A DNA stretch of 64,000 nucleotides from contig NC_083395.1 of NCBI RefSeq assembly GCF_030864355.1, positions 434,001 to 498,000 of the forward strand, written 5' to 3'. The stretch comes from Cutaneotrichosporon cavernicola. Its lineage: Eukaryota; Basidiomycota; Tremellomycetes; Trichosporonales; Trichosporonaceae. Shown here in pieces: positions 47,101-57,809 of this stretch (position 1 is its first letter; each line of letters opens with the position of its first letter). The notes below the pieces were generated by a model. It made no database searches and was not told the DNA's origin. It was given only the letters and a program-made list of their open reading frames with translations. Made by a program: the position numbers and the translations under genes.

Positions 47101-49210
47101 GCCCGAGTCGCACAAGCTGGAACTGAACGGTTACTTGACCAAGCCGACGACGCGTCTCGGACGTTACCCGCTCTTGCTCGAGGCGGTCCTCAAATACACG
47201 CCTGATGACCACCCCGACAAGACGGATCTACCCGAGGTTGTCAAGATGATCCGCTCGTTCCTGGCGAAGGTCAACGAGGAGAGCGGCAAGTCGGAGAACA
47301 TCTTCGAGTTGGCGCAGCTGGAGTCCCAGCTCGTGTTCCGGCCGCAGGAGAACATTGTGAGTTCCAACGCCAGAGACTGGCTGACGTTACAGGACCTGCG
47401 TCTGCGTGACAAGAACCGCGAACTGATCCACAAGGGTCCCATGAAGCGCCGCGGTGGCACGCAGGGCGAGAATGCCGACCTGCTCGCATTCCTGTTTGAC
47501 CATGCGTTCTTGCTCGTCAAGTCCAAGTGGATCAACAAGACGTCTGAGCAGTACAAGGTGTACCGACGGCCGATCCCCCTCGAGCTCTTGGTATTGCAGA
47601 CGCCGGAGGACAACTACAACTCCACCAAGTTATCGACGTCTGGGCGCAACAAGCTCATCTCGCGCGCGGGCAGCAAGGCCAACCAGTTACAGTTGTCGCA
47701 TGTGCCACCAAAACCCGAGAGCAAGCACGGCTTCTCCATCACCGTCACACACCTCGGTCGCAAGGGCTACCAGCTACAGCTGTGGGTTGAGTCGTACGTG
47801 AGCCGCAAGAAATGGGTCGAGAACATCGAGAAACAGCAGCAGACCATCCGCGACCGCTCGACCATTTTCCAGAGCGAGACGATTACGGAGGGCTTCTTCC
47901 AGGGCCTGCGTAGAATAAACTGCCTCAGCCCATACGACAACGGCAACCGCATGATCTACGGTACAGACGAGGGCGTCTACTTCTCCAACCTCCGCGACCC
48001 CAATTTACGCGAGCCCGTCAAGGTCATCAACCTCACGGACGTGACGCAGGTCGACGTCATCGAGGAGTTGCAGCTGCTCATCGTCTTACACGAGCGGTCG
48101 GTTACGACATTCCCGCTCGACTGCCTGGATCCCAATGACCCGAACGCGGCGCTTAAGCGCGGCAAGCGCATCTCGTCTCACACGAGTTTCTTCAAGTCGG
48201 GCATCTGTCTTGGGCGCACGCTTGTGGCAGTCGTCAAGAGCAGCCCGCTCAGCAGTACGATCAAGGTGCTCGAGCCTGTCGACCAGTCGATGCGCGGCAA
48301 GAAGCAGCAGCGCGGCTTCATGGGTCGCTTAAACAACTCGCAGGAGACGCTCAAGGTGTTCAAGGAGTTCTACATTCCGTTAGAGAGCTTTTCCGTCTAT
48401 TTCCTCAAGACCAAGCTCTGTGTCGGGTGCCAGAAGGGCTTTGAGATTGTCGACCTCGAGACGCTCGACATGCAGTCGCTCCTCGATCCGTCCGACCCCT
48501 CGCTCGACTTTGTACTCAAGCGCGACGGCGTGCGGCCCATGGCCATCTACCGCATCGAGGGCGACTTCCTGCTCTGCTACGACGAGTTTGCCTTCTACGT
48601 CAACAAGAACGGGTGGCGCGCGCGACCCAAGTGGGCCATCATCTGGGAAGGATCCCCGACGTCCTTTGGTGAGTACGGCTTGGCCATGGTCGCATCCCTC
48701 CGCTGGCACTCGCTCGCATCGCTAACCCCAGCCCTGCAATATCCATATGTCATCGCGTTCGAACCGACATTTATCGAGGTCCGGCACGTCGAGTCAGGAC
48801 ATCTCGTCCAGATCATTCCCGGGTCCAACATCTCGTGTCTGTTTGCCGACACGCCCCCGTCGACCGTCAACGCGCCGGCCATGCCGCAGCAAAACCGTAT
48901 GGGTGGCCACATGATGTACCCTCACCCACAACAGGGCATGTACCGTCCCCCGATGGGCGGCTTCCCTCAGCAGCAGCAGCAGCCCCAAGGGCCGTACAGC
49001 TATCTTCAACCAGGCTTCCCCCAGATGCGTCCGCCGATGCCGCAGCCTTACGGTATGCCGTCGCAGCCCTTGGCGCCATTCCGCAACTTCTTGTACCGGC
49101 CGCAGGTCATCTTCGGCAGCGAGGACGGGCACGTCCAGTTCCTCAAGCTTCCGCCGCAGCAGACCGGGCGGAGATCGAGCGACTCGCGGAGTGTGCACAG
49201 CATGCGGTAG
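44150..49210 (+). CDS. ROM2: Rho1 guanine-nucleotide exchange factor (DEP-DH-PH-CNH)
   Basis: Six exons, 44150-44641, 44693-45263, 45340-45475, 45553-47356, 47393-48668 and 48732-49210, give 1585 aa. The start is MAPGGPRPRP in CCCACC-ATG-GC context. The N-terminal 520 aa are Pro/Gln/Ser-rich. Then come a DEP domain (about 525-620, LIHPHEILKDGIAYKDAFDG), a Cys-rich linker (DCYSPTCSREQLCYSINCP), a DH domain (about 786-990, EAINEVIYTERDFVRGLEYM), a PH domain (about 1005-1160) and a CNH propeller (from about 1170). This is the ROM1/ROM2 layout: activation of Rho1 for the cell-wall integrity pathway at the plasma membrane. Two introns (36 and 63 nt) are multiples of three without stops, so an unspliced reading is also open. 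Near the CNH end a Pro/Gln/Met-rich insert of about 80 aa precedes FGSEDGHVQFLKLP. Confidence 0.93.
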
Positions 49211-49579
49211 GCGGGCGCAAGGTCGTCACCAGCCGCCGCCGGCGCAGCTTTCTGAGGCGCAAGAATGCGCCGCGCCCCTCCCCACCCCGGATTCTTGCTA
49301 GACGAGTGAGAGGGACGTAGACACCACATAATGACCGTGACGGCTAGCAGTGCACGACGCTGGCGGCGGATAGAAGCCCACGTTGGTTCATGCTCGTGAT
49401 GTTGGGTTCGATTGTAGCATCAGTCATGGATTACTAGGATCACAAAAGCATATTACTTTACTATTTGCCACCGCCACGTCATGACGCGTGTCGCCTCCTC
49501 CCGACCCTAGCAACCTCCACTTATCATCTCGCCTTCACCTTTCTCACCTCACCACCCATCACGCATATGCTCAACTAAC
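49211..49579. promoter_or_regulatory. Intergenic ROM2 / HRD1
   Basis: About 370 bases between co-directional genes; contains the 3' flank of ROM2 and an AT-rich patch (49440-49470) upstream of HRD1. No gene seen. Confidence 0.4.
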
Positions 49580-51727
49580 ATGCCCGTCCCCCGCCTCGCA
49601 GCGTACGGCCTCGTATCGACCGCTCTGGCCGGCGCAGTCGTCGGCGGCGCAATTACTACGCGTCCGAACTTTTATGCCGCGGCTGTGTCCGTTGGCCGGT
49701 CCGGGGGGAGTTTGATTGTGAGTGGGCTTCTGTCCCGCACAACCCATTGTTGGGCGCGTCTCTTAGTTGAGTCTGTGAGGATGAGCGACGCTCTCTTTGC
49801 GATGGGCGTGCTGCGTTCCTCTGGGCGCTGCACCACCCTGTCTCAGTCTTTCCGTGCCGGCTCTTCACCAACGCCGTGTCCCTTCCCCCTCCGCCCAGCA
49901 GCGCACCTCGCATCGCTGGGCCCTCGCTCGGCACTCACCTCAGGTCCTGGCCAACTTCTGCCTCTTCTTAGGCATAATTCTCGGCGTGTGCTTCAAAAAG
50001 CTCTTCTTCGGTGAGCTCCGCCCCGTCGAGTACGAGCACATGTTCGAGCGACTATGGATCTTCCTCACCGAGTCCCTCCTCGCCCTCACCATCTTCCGGG
50101 AAGACTTCAGCGCCTCCTTCCTTGTACTATACAGCGTCCTCGTATTCCTCAAGTGCTTCCACTGGATCAGCGCCGACCGCGTCGACTACATCGACCAGGT
50201 ACCTCCTCCAGGCCCGCCTGCATGGTTCCACGTCCGCCTCGGCGCCGTCCTCGCCCTTCTGACTACACTCGACGTTCTGCTGTTCTTGTACACCATGGAA
50301 CACGTCATGGTCATGGGTGTCAGCGCAATGGTGTTGTTTGCGTCCGAGTTTGCCATTTTGGTGGCGGCTATTTGCGGGACGTGGGCGCGATACGCTGTTG
50401 GCATTGCGGATCTCCATCGGGCACGGGGACGGGTGGACGCGCCGGCATGGGAGGAGAAGAGCATGCATCTCTTCTACATAGAGCTCGCCGTTGGTGAGTA
50501 CTCCCCGAAGGTAACGCTGACCCAGACTTCGCCAAGCTCCTCACCTACCTGGTCTTCTTCATCGTCATCTTCCTCAACTATGGTCTGCCGGTCCACATCC
50601 TCCGCGACGTGTACATGACCCTACGCTCCTTCCTCGCACGCGGAGCCGATCTGGTGCGTTACCGCCGCGCCACGCGTAACATGGACGAACTGTATCCGAA
50701 CGCAACAGCCGAGGAACTCGCTCGCCTCGGCGACCACACCTGCATCATCTGTCGGGAGGAGATGGTGGCCGAGCGCCCCGCCGACGCCGAAGGGCCAAAC
50801 GAGACGCCCAAAAAGCTCGCGTGCGGACACGTCTTCCACTTCCACTGCCTCCGCTCCTGGCTCGAGCGCCAGCAGATTTGCCCCACCTGCCGCCGCGACG
50901 TCCTCGCCCCTCCACGCCATACGTCGCCCCCACCACCCCCCACTCCCGCTCCAGCCCCACAGGAACTGCCAGAGAACGAGGCAGACCGCATGCGCTCGGC
51001 GTTCGAAGAGTACTTCAGGCTTCCGGGTGTGAACGGCGACGCGCCGGCTCACGTACCCCCGCCCCACCCGCCGCGAACGGCGTCAGCCCCACCAGACACG
51101 GAACACGACGACGCGGGCCTTCAGCGCGGAATCTGGGGCGCCCCAATCGTGCCCGGCCGCTTCGCGGTGCCACCTCTCGGTACAGCCCCTCAGGAACCGG
51201 GGACCTCGCGCGCCGTAACTCCCGCGGCGTCTCAGGCGCCCGTCGTCTTCTCGTCCACCGGTTCACTGCGCGAACCCACTCCGCCCAACGACGACGACGT
51301 GCCTCTCCGCCAAGCCGCTGCCGCCGCTGCCCTGCGCCGCTTCAATGCAGTATCAGATAAGGGCAAAGGTCGCGCGCCTGACCCCGACGCGTTCGACACG
51401 CCCGCCACCCACCGCGTCATGCTCACGCCACACGCCCTCCCGCCGCCACACAGTGGAATTGCACGCACGCCTGAAGCCGCGCACGCTGCGCTCGACTTGC
51501 GCCTCAAAGCCCTCCGCGACGTCGACGAGGTCGTGTGGTCGCTCGTGGGTGAGCTGAGCCGTCTCCGGAGCGCATGGGAGGCGGAGGACGAGATGAGGGC
51601 TGGTATGAAGCACAGGCCGGAGGAGATGGAGCATAGCCAGCGTAGCGAGCGCAGCCAGAGCCGAGAAATGACAGAGGATGACACGCCGCTGTTTAATAGA
51701 CCTAGCGAGGGACCAAGCACAGAGTAG
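49580..51727 (+). CDS. HRD1: ERAD E3 ubiquitin ligase HRD1 (synoviolin)
   Basis: Three exons, 49580-49717, 49944-50493 and 50526-51727, give 629 aa. The N-terminal half is a multi-spanning membrane region (ANFCLFLGIILGVCFKKLFF, ERLWIFLTESLLALTIFRED, LVLYSVLVFLKCFHWISADR, YLVFFIVIFLNYGLPVHILR), as in HRD1. A RING-H2 domain follows at about residue 302 (CIIC ... CGHVFHFHCLRSWLERQQIC and CPTC). HRD1 retrotranslocates and ubiquitinates misfolded ER proteins. The cytosolic tail after the RING is Pro/Ala-rich and disordered, ending in an acidic/basic helix (ELSRLRSAWEAEDEMRAGM). Introns are 226 and 32 nt; the first separates the opening signal-anchor exon from the rest. Confidence 0.95.
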
Positions 51728-51840
51728 AGCATATGCATGTTGATAGGGCGGGTACAATTTGCGACCTCCACCTCTCCACCTCCACCCACCGCCACCCAAC
51801 TCCAACTTGGCCTCCCTCTTGTCATTTATCCATCACCAAC

Positions 51841-52519
51841 ATGGCCCGCCTCGACGTTGAGACTGACGAGCAGCGCCGCGAGCGGCTCGGTGCGTCCATA
51901 CTAGTCTAGCTGACAGCAGCCAACCTCTTCTCCACCCTCTCCACCCCCCCTACCTCCACTGGAGAGGAGCAGTTCCCCCTTCCCCCAAGTAGGCCATTCG
52001 CGATGCCCGAGAGCGATGGTGAGTCCACGCAACGCTCATCGCCCCCAATCCCTCTCCTCTCTCCTCTTATACACCTTCTGCCATGGTCTGCGCCCCAACC
52101 ACCTCCCTCCCACCCCCCCACACCCCCCCCCCCTCCTCCTCTCCCTCTCCTGTCCTCCCTCCACCACCACCTCCCACCTCGCACTAACCCAAGCCCTCGC
52201 CCGCGCCCGCGCCTTCCTCCCCCTCTTGGCAGCCAGCAACGCCGATCTCGTGGCCCGCAAGGACAAGGGGGAGGACGTGGCGATTGACGCAGTGTTGGGG
52301 CAAGCTGTGGACGGGCCTGACGGACCACAAGATGAGGATGCCCGGAGGGAGGAGGGAGAGGAAGGAGAAGAGAGCAAGACGCATGTCGAGATGGACGTCG
52401 GGGTCGGCGTGTTCGATGTCAACGGGGAGGTTAAGGGTGATTTGGGCCCTGTCGTGGAGCGCGATGCTGGTGTTTGGGCGGCGGGGAAAGGGGATGGCAA
52501 AGGGAACAGTAGTGATTGA
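51841..52519 (+). CDS. Small acidic protein, NOPCHAP1/DUF4598-like
   Basis: Three exons, 51841-51889, 51920-52018 and 52194-52519, give 157 aa (MARLDVETDEQRRERLANLF...). The segment ALARARAFLPLLAASNADL resembles the core helix of the NOPCHAP1 (DUF4598) family, whose human member is a chaperone linking NOP58 to the R2TP complex in box C/D snoRNP assembly. The rest is acidic and Gly-rich, with VEMDVGVGVFDVNG. The assignment rests on this one motif and general layout, so it is tentative. The first intron is 30 nt with a tandem ACAGCAG acceptor; the second is 175 nt and contains a long C/T tract. The gene sits 113 bases downstream of HRD1. Confidence 0.6.
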
Positions 52520-52800
52520 TGCCAGTGTTCATGTGTTCATTTACATTGCGTCGAGGGAGATACTGATGCACGTGCACCGACAGGCTGTGGGCAGCTCAGC
52601 TGTCTCATCTCTAGTGTCTTAATCGTCCTTGGTCTGGCTCGCTGCAGCCCTCGCTGCACTTGTCAGTTCTATCTACCGCCGGCGTGCTCGTCGCTCGCCC
52701 GCTGCATCCCCCGATTCCTCATTGACCGCTCGCTCGCTCTGAGCTCCGCTCAGTGTGTCTATAGCTGCATCACTACCAGATCCCTGCATACACTATCAGC
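52520..52800. other. Convergent intergenic NOPCHAP1-like / RACK1
   Basis: About 280 bases between stop codons, with CGCTCGCTC words. No gene seen. Confidence 0.4.
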
Positions 52801-54125
52801 TTAGACAGTGACGACCCAGACGCGGATGAGGTTGTCGGTGTAACCGGCAAAGAGGGTCTGGCCGTCGGCCGACCAGGCGAGCGACATGGCCTCGGGCTTG
52901 CGAGCCTTGTCCGAGAGCTCGTTAAAGTCGGGCTTGAGGTCGTCGACGATCGACTTGGACTCGAGGTCGAAGATCTTGATCGAGGTCGAAGTAGCCGCGC
53001 AGAGCCAGTAGCGGTTGGGGCTGAAGACGAGCGAGTTGATAATGTCACCGGCCTCGAGCGAGTAAAGGTGCTTGCCGTCGTTGAGGTCCCAGAGCATGAC
53101 AATGCCGTCCTTGCCACCCGAGGCGGCGAGCGACCCGTCGGGCGAGACGGCGAGGGTGTTGATGTAACCGGTGTGGCCAAAGTGGTTGGTCTTGAGCTTG
53201 CACTTGGAGAGCTCCCAAACCTTGATGTCAGCTTGAATCAAGCGGATAAAGTATCAAATATGGGGGATCAGAGATCTTGGTGGAAATGTTGTCTCATTGG
53301 GCCTAGCCCTCTGAAGTAGCAAATATATAAAGATAACATCATTTCCCCAACCAGCAAACTCACCTTGACAACCTTGTCCCAGCCGGCCGAGACAATGACG
53401 GGGATGACGGGGTTGGGCGAGAAGCGGACGCACGAGACCCACTCCGAGTGGCCGTCGTCAACAATGTTGAACTTGCACTCGCCGAGGGTGTTCCAGAGCT
53501 TGATGGTGCGGTCACGCGAAGCCGAGACGATCTGGCGGTTGTCGGCCGAGAACGAGACGCTAGAGTTAGCTTTCCGTCATATCAAAGACAAAAAAAGAAT
53601 CAGAGATCTTGGTGGAAAGGTTGGTCTCATCGGGCAAGCCCTCTGAAGTAGCAAATATATAGATCGCATCATGGGTTGGTGGGTTGGTGGGCGGCGCGGC
53701 GGGGAATTGCACTGAAACCCAAGTTACTCACGAGAGGACGTCGCCGGTGTGGCCGACAAACTTGCGGGTGGTCAGGCCAGTGTTAAGGTCCCAGAGGCGG
53801 AGGGTCTTGTCCCACGACGACGAGAGGGCAAACTGGCCGTCCGACGAGATGACAACGTCCGAGACAAAGTGGTTGTGGCCGTGGAGGATCTTCTTGGGGA
53901 AGCCGAACGACGACTCGTCACGCGAGAGCTGCCAGACAATGATGGTCTTGTCTGCGTGTCAGTTGACCCTTCCTTCAAGATTTTTTTTTTTCGCCAGCAA
54001 CGCCAGCGCTACGCACCACGCGACGAGGTGAGGATCATGTCCGGGTTCTCCGAAGAGGTGGCGATGGCGGTGACCCAGCCCGAGTGGCCGGCAAGAGATC
54101 CCTTGAACGCGAGAGGCTCGCCCAT
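52801..54125 (-). CDS. ASC1: RACK1/Asc1 ribosome-associated WD40 protein, snoRNA host gene
   Basis: Four exons, 54125-54017, 53951-53732, 53559-53364 and 53220-52801, give 314 aa, the family's standard length. Seven WD repeats fill it: [86 protein letters not shown], then [20 protein letters not shown] and the last blade ending in [12 protein letters not shown]1 binds the head of the 40S subunit and links translation to kinase signalling (GIB2 in Cryptococcus, cpc-2 in filamentous fungi). Introns 2 (172 nt) and 3 (143 nt) each contain a U24-like C/D snoRNA in the sense orientation, as the yeast ASC1 intron contains snR24. The 65 nt intron 1 has an A11 run and no snoRNA. Confidence 0.97.
53262..53348 (-). 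ncRNA. U24 (snR24-like) C/D box snoRNA, copy in RACK1 intron 3
   Basis: Read on the minus strand: terminal stem GGGGA pairing with TCCCC, C box ATGATGT, guide GCTACTTCAGAGGGCT, a small GGGC-TAG-GCCC hairpin, C' box ATGAGAC, guide CACCAAGATCTCTGAT and D box CTGA. The two guides and box layout match my recollection of yeast snR24 (U24), which lies in the ASC1 intron and directs 2'-O-methylation of 25S rRNA (Cm1437, Am1449, Gm1450 in yeast numbering). The element is centred in the intron, leaving splice sites and branch point free, so release by debranching and trimming is expected. Confidence 0.88.
53595..53680 (-). ncRNA. U24-like C/D box snoRNA, second copy in RACK1 intron 2
   Basis: Same core as the intron 3 copy: C box ATGATGC, ATATTTGCTACTTCAGAG, a shorter GGGC-TT-GCCC hairpin, C' box ATGAGAC, CACCAAGATCTCTGAT, D box CTGA. 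Both guide segments are unchanged while the hairpin loop and flanks differ, suggesting selection on the guides. The ends (AACCC before the C box, TTCTTTT after the D box) do not form the clear terminal stem of the other copy, so stability may be lower. Confidence 0.82.
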
Positions 54126-54535
54126 TTTTGCTGATTTTTTGGGTGGTGGTGGTGGTGGATGAAGACAAGAAAGGAGATGGCACTGAACGCAGTTTGACCA
54201 GCGTACCCAAACTCGACTTCACTCTACAGTGAAGGCGACCGTGGGAATTCGAGATTTGCGATTTCGTGCGGGGAAGCGGGGTAAGGCACGGCCATGCGCA
54301 CAGTTTGTCGGTCACATCACTCTCTCTTTACAAAGTCCTCCGCGGGAATATAATTATGTGGCGGCACGACAAGTTAAAGGTTGACGAGTACGTGCCGTAA
54401 ACGACACTGTTTTCAAAGCATGTGCGCCGCATTCCCACGTGGTGCTTTTGGTCCCGCCGATGCCTTCCGTCCACTGACGATCCGCGCATTCAACGCACTT
54501 TGGGGCTCATCTCCCAAGCCTGCATCCGCATCGCC
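54126..54535. promoter_or_regulatory. Bidirectional promoter region, RACK1 / NDUFA2
   Basis: 410 bases between divergent start codons of a translation gene and a complex I gene. A TTTACAAAG and an ATATAATTATG word occur near 54328-54358. No other gene seen. Confidence 0.45.
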
Positions 54536-55327
54536 ATGTCGTTCAAGCAGCTCCCCAAGGCCGTCAAGGAGCTCCGTCTCCACCTGTGCCAGAACTCGGC
54601 CGCGTCCGCGGGTGTGCGGTGAGTGCGCGGCGAACGCCGAGCGAAGCGAGGCCAAACGAGGCCAAGGCGGAGCGACTTGAGCGCCGCCAATTGAGCAAGC
54701 GGGCCAGAACCAAGCCAGCGGCAAGAGCCGAGCTGCGGCGTGCGGCGCGGTGCGCGCTGCGACGAGGCAAGCACTGACAACTCGGAACTCGGTGTCGCTT
54801 GCCTCCCGCGTACTGGCGCTCGGCCTACCGTCAACTCGTTGCGCGCCAATACTCTGGCCACTCTTGCCCGTAGCATGTCGCTGACCGCAGGGAATTCATC
54901 AAGTCGTCGTTCCCCGCGCTCAAGTCGTCCAACCCCGACGTCAAGGTGCTCGTCCGTGAGGCGCAGGGTGTCGCGCCGCGCGCGTTTGTCCGCTTTGGTG
55001 AGTTGCAGGATGAGGGTTTGGTTGGCGAAGTGACGGGCGGCCCGCGGCGGGATGCGAGGCTGCGGGTTCAAGTAATGGTGAAGGGACAGGGCGGAGGTAC
55101 CGGGATACCGAGAGCGAGGGTGGGAGATGAAGAGATGTGTAAGCCGCCGCGAAGTTGGTTCAAGACCCAGTTCCGAACCAGCTCCCAACCAACTCCCCCG
55201 CGGATGGCCTTGCCGCTCCGCTGGACTCGTGCTAACCCCAGACCGCGGCGTCGAGGCGCAGGCCGGCCTTGAGAACCTCTCTGAAAAGGACGTCGCTTCC
55301 GCGCTCAACAAGCTCGCTAGCCAGTAG
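54536..55327 (+). CDS. NADH:ubiquinone oxidoreductase subunit NDUFA2 (B8, thioredoxin-like)
   Basis: Three exons, 54536-54618, 54891-54997 and 55242-55327, give 91 aa, the size expected for this subunit. The sequence starts MSFKQLPKAVKELRLHLCQ and continues VREFIKSSFPALKSSNPDVK, VREAQGVAPRAFVRFDRGVE and LSEKDVASALNKLA, matching the family's thioredoxin-like L51/S25/CI-B8 fold. It is an accessory subunit of the matrix arm of respiratory complex I. The introns (272 and 244 nt) are together about twice the coding length, in contrast with the tiny introns elsewhere, and are rich in GCGAAGCGAGG words. Presence of complex I fits a non-Saccharomyces fungus. Confidence 0.92.
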
Positions 55328-55456
55328 ATGATGCAGACATACGGTTGCTATTGATACATCGCGGGCTATCCACGACATGTCTTACGTGCTAGCTATCATC
55401 GACCCCGGCTATCCAGAAGCTGGGGCGCGAGTTTGCGAACTACAAAGAGGTGGCAT

Positions 55457-56332
55457 CTACTTGATGTCGAGCGACTTGATGCCCTGCTCAGCGACATCGG
55501 TGGCCGTCTGCGCCTGGAGCGCGCCAACCACCCCCGCCAAGCCCCCTGACGTCCCGAACACCTCGTCGTCCGACTCGGCCGTCTTGAAACCCCCATCACT
55601 CTCGTCGCTGTCGAGCGGCGCGCTCCCACTACCTGCCTTCTGGAACTTTCGCGTGGCGACGATGACGCGCATAGCGCTGGCCCACTTCTTGCGCGGGTTG
55701 AAGTTCTCCCTGATGTTTGTGCTGAGGTCGGTTCCGTCGCCGCTCGCGCCAGCCATCCACTGCTGTCAGCCAAGATAGAGGCGGAACTTACGGGGTGCGC
55801 GAGCGCCTCGGCAGCAGAGAGGCGGTCCTTGGGGTCTACGACTAGCAGCTTGCGGATAAAGTCGCGTGCGGTCTCGCTCACGTGTTTCCAGAAACGCTCG
55901 TGGAAGACGACCTTGCCACGCGTCGTCTCGCGGATGAGCTGCTCCTTCTCCTCGGAGCGGAAGGGCGAGTAGCCGCATAGCAGGGTGTAGCAGATAATGC
56001 TGGCGTCAGACATAAGTTTGTGAAGTGACGGCCCCGAGAGACTGGCCAGTGCGGCTCATTTAATAGAAATTGCAGCTGCGTTATAGCCCTTTCGCCATGT
56101 CGGCTTGCGTCCGGCGAGATGAGCGCCAGCCAGCCCCTGCAGCCCGCCGCAACTCACCCAATGCTCCACATGTCCACCTTCATCCCGTGCGGCTTGCCGA
56201 GTAACACCTCTGGCGCCACATACCCGACACTTCCAGCCATGCTCGTGACCTCATCGCCCTCCGTCTCGAGGTGCTTGGCGATACCAAAGTCGACAATGAC
56301 GATGGGCGAGTCAGGGTCCTGGGTCCTGTACA

Positions 56333-56368
<36 letters not shown>

Positions 56369-57256
56369 TACGGCTGTGGAGGTAGGCTGTGGCCTCAAGG
56401 ACTTGTCTGGAGTCAGCGGCGAGCCCAAGGAGCGAGGAGAGAGCGAGGTGTGAGGCGAGTGCATCACAGTCCAACCGAACAGTAGGGAGGAGACGCGAGC
56501 CAACGTGAGCCGGCCCGAATGCCTCCTGCATCGCTAACACAAGCGCGGTGATGCCAGTACGGCCTGACTGCTTCACCTCGGGGCCCCCAGCTAGGATCGC
56601 TACCCCTCACCAGACTCACCGGATACACCCCGCCGCATCGTCCTCCGTAAACCGCCCGACCTTGCTGATGCGCTCAAACAGCTCGCCACCGACAGCTAGC
56701 TCAAACGCGATGTAGTACTTGTCGCGCGATTCGAAGTGGTCCCACACATGTACGATATGTTCGTTATCCAGGTCCTTGAGGACGTTGATCTCGTCCATGA
56801 CAGTCGAGGGGTCCTTGACGAGCTTCTTAGGTATAATCCTGGTGTCAGCGCAGCGAGCGCAGCCAGTGCGCAGTACGCCAGGCGCGGTGATCCCCTCTGT
56901 AACACGCCATTGTAGGGGGCACTATAGCGGGCGCCGGTAGCGAGAAGGAGAGCATGCGAATAGCGTTCCGCACCTCGCACACCCCTCAGCCGCTCCATCT
57001 TCCAGCGTCGATATCGACTACCCGCCCTCCTCTTCCCAATAATCATTTCCTGCCCACCATCCAGCCGCCGCTACCTTCGTGTTACTCACTTCAACGCCAC
57101 CTCCTTCTTCTCCCCTTCGCTCGGGCTCCACTGGGCGCGCACGACTTTACCAAAACCGCCCCGCCCCATCACCTCGAGGAGAGTATACTCCTTCTTCTTC
57201 TTGAAGCTCTTTGGCTGGCTGAGCAGCGCGTCGCGGAGGTTGGACTGGATTCCCAT
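55457..57256 (-). CDS. CMK1: Calcium/calmodulin-dependent protein kinase (CaMKI type)
   Basis: Five exons, 57256-57090, 56838-56620, 56406-56158, 55999-55792 and 55759-55457, give 381 aa. The kinase domain starts near residue 24 ([20 protein letters not shown]). It has the VALK lysine, [11 protein letters not shown] (VDFGIAK), APEVL and [13 protein letters not shown]. The segment after the kinase ([20 protein letters not shown]) is typical of a CaM-binding autoregulatory helix. Family knowledge: fungal CaMKs respond to calcium-calmodulin and contribute to stress tolerance and cell cycle. The tail is acidic with a [17 protein letters not shown] element. The introns are 251, 213, 158 and 32 nt; the last has a tandem ACAGCAG acceptor. 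The stop lies 129 bases from that of NDUFA2, which converges on it. Confidence 0.93.
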
Positions 57257-57809
57257 CGCGTCGGATGTGTAGTGAACGTGGAAGAGGCAATAGTGAGATG
57301 CGGAATGAGAACAGGAGGGATGACGTTCGGGGCGCGGGGGCGCGGTCTCTCTCCGTAACCTTTATTCTTGTTGAGAGTGTTACTGATGGGAGCCGACGGC
57401 AGCTGGGTGAGTGGTAAGGGAGACTGTTGAAGTGCAAAGTCAAGAACACAGCTGGACGCGTGGACGATCGTCATCGGGTGAGCGCTGCGTCGCCTAGGAT
57501 CGGTCCGTGAGTGGCATAGATATTCGGATCTGGATCTGGCAAAGTTGCCCGGCGGTCTCACTAAGCGTGTATCAAACATCGGACTAAGCCCAATGCACTG
57601 TTGGGCCCTGCCATAGATGAGCTTGCAAATACATGCCTCTGTATCGTGAATCTCTCTCTCCATCTTGCTATCTCCCCCAACAGCCGGCGCGTCCTTGGCC
57701 CTCCGAGGCAGGGTTGGAACATGATACATGATATGATGTCAGGTCCCAGGATCGCTTTGGCCTACGCAGGTTGGATCGTCATTCCACACTCTACCTCATC
57801 AACATCAAC
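57257..57809. promoter_or_regulatory. Bidirectional promoter region, CMK1 / OPI10
   Basis: About 550 bases between divergent start codons; no clear motif or further gene. Confidence 0.4.

Noticed and set aside
52773..54016. Novel repeat family or mobile element suggested by the two similar segments near 53280 and 53610
   Set aside because: The similarity is explained by two U24 snoRNAs within RACK1 introns; no terminal repeats or target duplications flank them.
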